The notes under the pieces were generated by a model. It saw nothing but the letters and a program-made list of their open reading frames with translations, did not search any database and had not been told where the DNA came from. The position numbers were made by a program, and so were the translations under genes. From the NCBI GenBank assembly GCA_038503075.1, contig JBCAML010000010.1:1488001-1552000 (forward strand): 64,000 bases of DNA, in the 5' to 3' direction. This DNA comes from Gyromitra esculenta. Lineage: Eukaryota; Ascomycota; Pezizomycetes; Pezizales; Discinaceae. Shown here piece after piece: positions 60,255 through 64,000 of the stretch (its first letter is position 1; each line of letters opens with the position of its first letter).

Positions 60255-63200
60255 TAGACACTGCCCCCGGAAGAAGCTGGTGTTAGAATGAGGGTGTTTT
60301 TTGAGCCTCACGTCTGTTGCCGTTTCTTCTCTTTTTCTACCAACAGGGGGCCAGGAAACGCATGGACCTGGTTTTGCAGGGGTGTGGCTGGCTGGCGCGG
60401 CTTCCGTGCGTAGAACATTCGTTCCAGTGCGCAACACTCTGTTCGCACACACTTCAACTCGCAGTGCATAAGCCGTAATACATGCGCACGGCATACTTAG
60501 CGATATCTTCCAGAACAGATATATGTAATCGACCCCCTGGATTCTCAAGTACATGGGGGAAAGTTTTCTACACTCGTCAAGCATCATCGAACTATGGAGG
60601 AGCCTCCGATATCTGCAGAGTGCATGCATATTGTGAAGGGAGGAGACGGTGCTTCATCCCAGAAGCCAGTTTCCAGGAACCTAGCGAGTCATAGCTCTTT
60701 GATCTGCAAACCCGTATCCACTCCGGGCGGCTGCTGCAGCGAGATAGCCAGAGGATTAGAGTAGGAGGACTCAAGTCAGAAACGCGGAGTCAAGGTGCAT
60801 CCTCAGGCACACCACCTTCCTGGTGGTTAGGCAGCAGCAGTCCACCTTGTCCTGGCAATGAGGTGACATTTAACGCCAAATCTTAGTGGCACAACTGCCA
60901 GAATATGATGCAAGCCATCGGGCCGAGACGAAATGAGTGCAGTATCGCATGTAGGTACGATGCTATGGAATATTATACAAGATACAAAGGAGTGGTTTGG
61001 GCGGCTATGCTATCAAGCTGCGCTTGCGGACCTGGTGATATCCAAGAGCCTCAACTCGAGTATCATTAGAGTTCCCGCTCCTGCTTCCGAACTTTCCCTA
61101 CTTCGTAGAGGCTTAGTAGCTCCAACAAAAGCAAACTGGAAGGTCGTATTTAATCCCATTGATATCACACATTACCATTATATATACTTCTCGTAGTGCC
61201 CAAAGTACTATACCACACCTTACTTCTAAACGAGAATCGGAAACCTCTAAACAATTCGAAGAAGGTTATATATATAAGAAGCAGATACATATGTGTATTT
61301 ACTATCGATGCTTTTTCCAGTGAGTTTTTTTGACATCACAAAACCTATAATCACAAGATCATCTCAGTCAGGAATCCGATCGATTAAAAAAGCTAAAACA
61401 TCCTGCTGTTCTGATCCAAGCCACTGAAAATTCCAGCTTCGGATTCCATCGTGCTGTACCATGCGGTATTGGTTAAACAAGCGATTGTGCTTCTATCGTC
61501 TGAACTCATGCGATTTAGTCTCATCTACTGGCTATCAGTGTAACCTATCATCTAGGGTTGTACTACATAATTTTCACGAGCACAGCCCGGGAGTGTCTAG
61601 TCAATCGTTTCTTCCCCAGATTTCTATACGCTGGCTTCGCATACGTTCTATCTTTCGTCCAACATATGTTTATCTTAGTGTACCTTCAATTATTAGGTTT
61701 GAGATTTCTTATACTATTAAGTGGTTGGAACGGGCTGCTTTAGATGCGAAACGATATGTTGGCGGAGAAAGGCTATGCTCGATAAAACGCCATGAACAGT
61801 TGGCACTGTTACGTATGTATGCGCAGGTACATATTTCTTTCCCCACCTACCAGTGGCACGTATACTACTCTAACACCCGTAGATTATGAGCAGCCAGGAA
61901 AGGGGTTTGAACTCTTACTCTGGCTCTCTTCCGGGAATAGAAGATATGTTTACTGACCTTGCTTCAAGGCGCTGTCTTCCTCGTGTAAACACTGGGACTT
62001 TTGTTAGCTCCAACGCGGCGCTAACACTCCAACTACTTCCCATCAACCGCCTGCTTGCTGTTGGAGTTTTAACTACATAACCAATATACATGTAGGAGCC
62101 CCCAAGGAACCCTGTTTTTTTGTTTTTTTGGCATGGATAGTGGTTAAATATACGAAGCTCTAGACGATATTTCACTTTCTTCACTTTACTCTGCTATTGC
62201 TAAGCTACTTACTCCAACACCAGCCTGCTTTATACCAACCGCGAGATCGCCCGGAGTCTAAAAATAGCACGAATTTATCTTTTGCAAAAAGATCCCCTTT
62301 TAGAAGTAAGGGAGATATGTCTCAAGGCAATATAGAAAAGCACTTCTGCCTCTATTTCTAGCTATCGAGAACCTACGCTTGAGAATACTTTCACAATAAA
62401 AAGAAAACCGTACTTCCAAGAAAAACTTCGAGTGCCCATGCTTTACACTAGCAATGCTTCGAAAAGCGAATAAAAAAGAAGCTATCCCAGACGATCACAG
62501 TTTCGTCATAGCCGTTTTATCCATTCATCATCCACCCTCTACCTCATCCAGCCCGAATCTGAAGATAGCATTCGCAGAATATCGCCTTTGGCTGGAGTCG
62601 AAGTTAGCAACGCGACTTTTTAGAATGTGTAGAAGGCAATGATCTTCTCGTACCAGATGGAATCTTAAAGAATGGGGCCCCAGACGGTCCAATCCAAACC
62701 CTTGTTAAACCGACGTGTGATGCGTGATGTGTGGAGAATTTGCATGTATGCTTCTCTCTCCGTGTCGATATTCATCTCTAAGCTCTTCCCCAGACCTCAC
62801 CTGCGACTAGTCTCTGGAAAACCATCATTGTCATTCTTAAAAGTGGGTCTAAAGGTTGCGGGGGCTCGCTCCTACGGCAGGACATTTCGGCTCCTATTAC
62901 CAGTTTATTATCCAAACGATAATTTGAATTGGGTGACGGAAGTTACCACAGTTAACTCGTTCATTATAAGTTCGGGTATACCCTTCAAAGCAGGAAAGCT
63001 CCCTAAATCACCTTCAGTTACATGTTTCAGCCATTTTTAAAGGCTCTCGATACCCCTAGTCCTCAGCTCTTGCATTTGGCAATCTTGTCTGTCCCCTATC
63101 AAGCACAGATGGTATACGTAAATTCGGTTGAGGAAGTTGAAGCGGAGAAAGCGGTCATAGGACTGATGACGATGAGTACTAGTACAGAGAGGCTTAGGAG

Positions 63201-63471
63201 GTACCTCATTGGTCATCTGGTGGCTTGCTGTACTACGTTGTACCCGCTACAAATATTTGTAGGTCACGAGCAACCAAGAAGCGGTTATTCCGATCATTCA
63301 TCGCTATAGCTGTGATATATTTCACTCGTTACTGCTGTTGAATCAAAATATTTCAATGTTATAAGCCCCTGGACAAGGTTTACCAAGATCAAACTACCGT
63401 GTCCCACGGGGTCGCGAGAATCCGGCGTTGCGAGGATTCCCATGCAAACTCAACGCCCCAAACAGATCTAG

Positions 63472-63595
63472 CCAATCAGGGTGTCAAATCTCGCAATACT
63501 GAATTCTCGCAGTCCCGGGCAACACGGGATTCTTTATATCTTTATTTAATTAAAACCTGGGCATTTTGTCAATCCGGCTGCTGCGGAGACGTCAC
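63472..63595 (+). promoter_or_regulatory. CCAAT box and CRE-like site near the right edge
   Basis: CCAAT at 63472-63476 and GACGTCAC at 63588-63595 lie in a GC-richer stretch that also repeats TCGCGA/TCGCAA words. This is the usual look of a fungal promoter. A plus-strand gene starting beyond the window would fit, but none is visible here. Confidence 0.3.
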
Positions 63596-64000
63596 AGTCT
63601 CGCAATCGATAAACGCATGCAAGCCGGCAAACCCCGCCAGAAAAACTAACAGTCTGAAACGTAACACAATCGTACAACTCTATAGTTATCCTTCGAACTC
63701 GATATCAGCCGCAGACAAGAAACAGGAAAGGTCAGGTACAGAATCAATAGATCCAATCAGGAGCTCTTCGTTACAGCTTTAAAAGTTTGGAGATTAAGCC
63801 TCACAGTTCTCCCTCCCGTTCAGCCGCGCGGTCATTACCCAACATTCTAACAAGAAATCTCAATATGCTTCTTTATCATAAAATACACTTCATCGTACAG
63901 CCATTCTAGAAGACCTGCACGTAACCAAAATCGTCGTTTCATTCAAGTTAGTCTAAATCGGTATATATGACCATAGTCAGGCCAGGTATGTGCGAATGAG

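Larger units (their letters stand above)
59618..64000. other. Intergenic to window edge, about 4.4 kb
   Basis: No gene supported. Frames of 142 codons (61461-61889, plus) and 157 codons (60156-60629, minus) have no recognisable motif. GC-richer DNA at 60070-60900 is probably upstream sequence of the zinc-finger gene. It contains a purine/pyrimidine-alternating tract (60217-60254). The right end carries promoter-like sites, listed below. Confidence 0.5.

Noticed and set aside
60156..60629. 157-codon minus-strand frame with many Cys and Arg
   Set aside because: Runs through a CA/CG-repeat tract and GC-rich upstream DNA. Composition reflects the repeat.
61461..61889. 142-codon plus-strand frame
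   Set aside because: No recognisable domain, no splice or promoter support. Could be chance in a gene-poor region.

Overview
The window is nuclear DNA of a filamentous ascomycete (Pezizomycotina). The evidence is genes split by short GT-AG introns of about 50-90 bases, long CT-rich leaders, C2H2 regulators with typical fungal fingers, a fungal-type MAD1, and many small DNA transposon relics. The class cannot be fixed from sequence alone. Leotiomycetes is my impression only.

Layout: 63-1153 (minus) is a three-exon hotdog-fold thioesterase-like gene. 3975-7715 holds two neighbouring minus-strand C2H2 zinc-finger genes, and 10660-15046 holds a third, very large one. From about 15.0 to 26.9 kb no gene can be supported. 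This stretch carries a tRNA-headed repeat element (22340-23080), three TA-flanked MITEs lying side by side (24186-24671) and a long foldback (26235-26370). 26937-29731 (plus) is the spindle-checkpoint gene MAD1 with seven exons. About 270 bases after it sits a complete LINE retrotransposon (30017-35279, minus), with 16-bp target-site duplications and a poly(A) tail but broken reading frames. 35.3-46.8 kb is again gene-poor. It holds a second tRNA-headed element (36000-36690) and two possible 5S rRNA remnants. A doubtful two-exon gene for an 81-residue CxxC protein lies at 46833-47155. 53086-55600 (plus) encodes an 816-residue coiled-coil protein of unknown function. 57647-59617 (minus) is a fourth C2H2 gene. 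The right edge (63.4-63.8 kb) looks like a promoter for a gene beyond the window.

The genes do not form a pathway. Two points stand out. The first is a family of C2H2 proteins sharing one finger module, four members in 60 kb with three of them clustered. The second is a repeat family, seen twice, that puts a tRNA-like Pol III promoter between opposed arrays of short CATTT/AAATG-type repeats. I do not recognise the second from any described fungal element, and it is the best candidate here for something undescribed. All splice sites were inferred by eye from reading frame, GT/AG borders and family motifs. They need RNA evidence.
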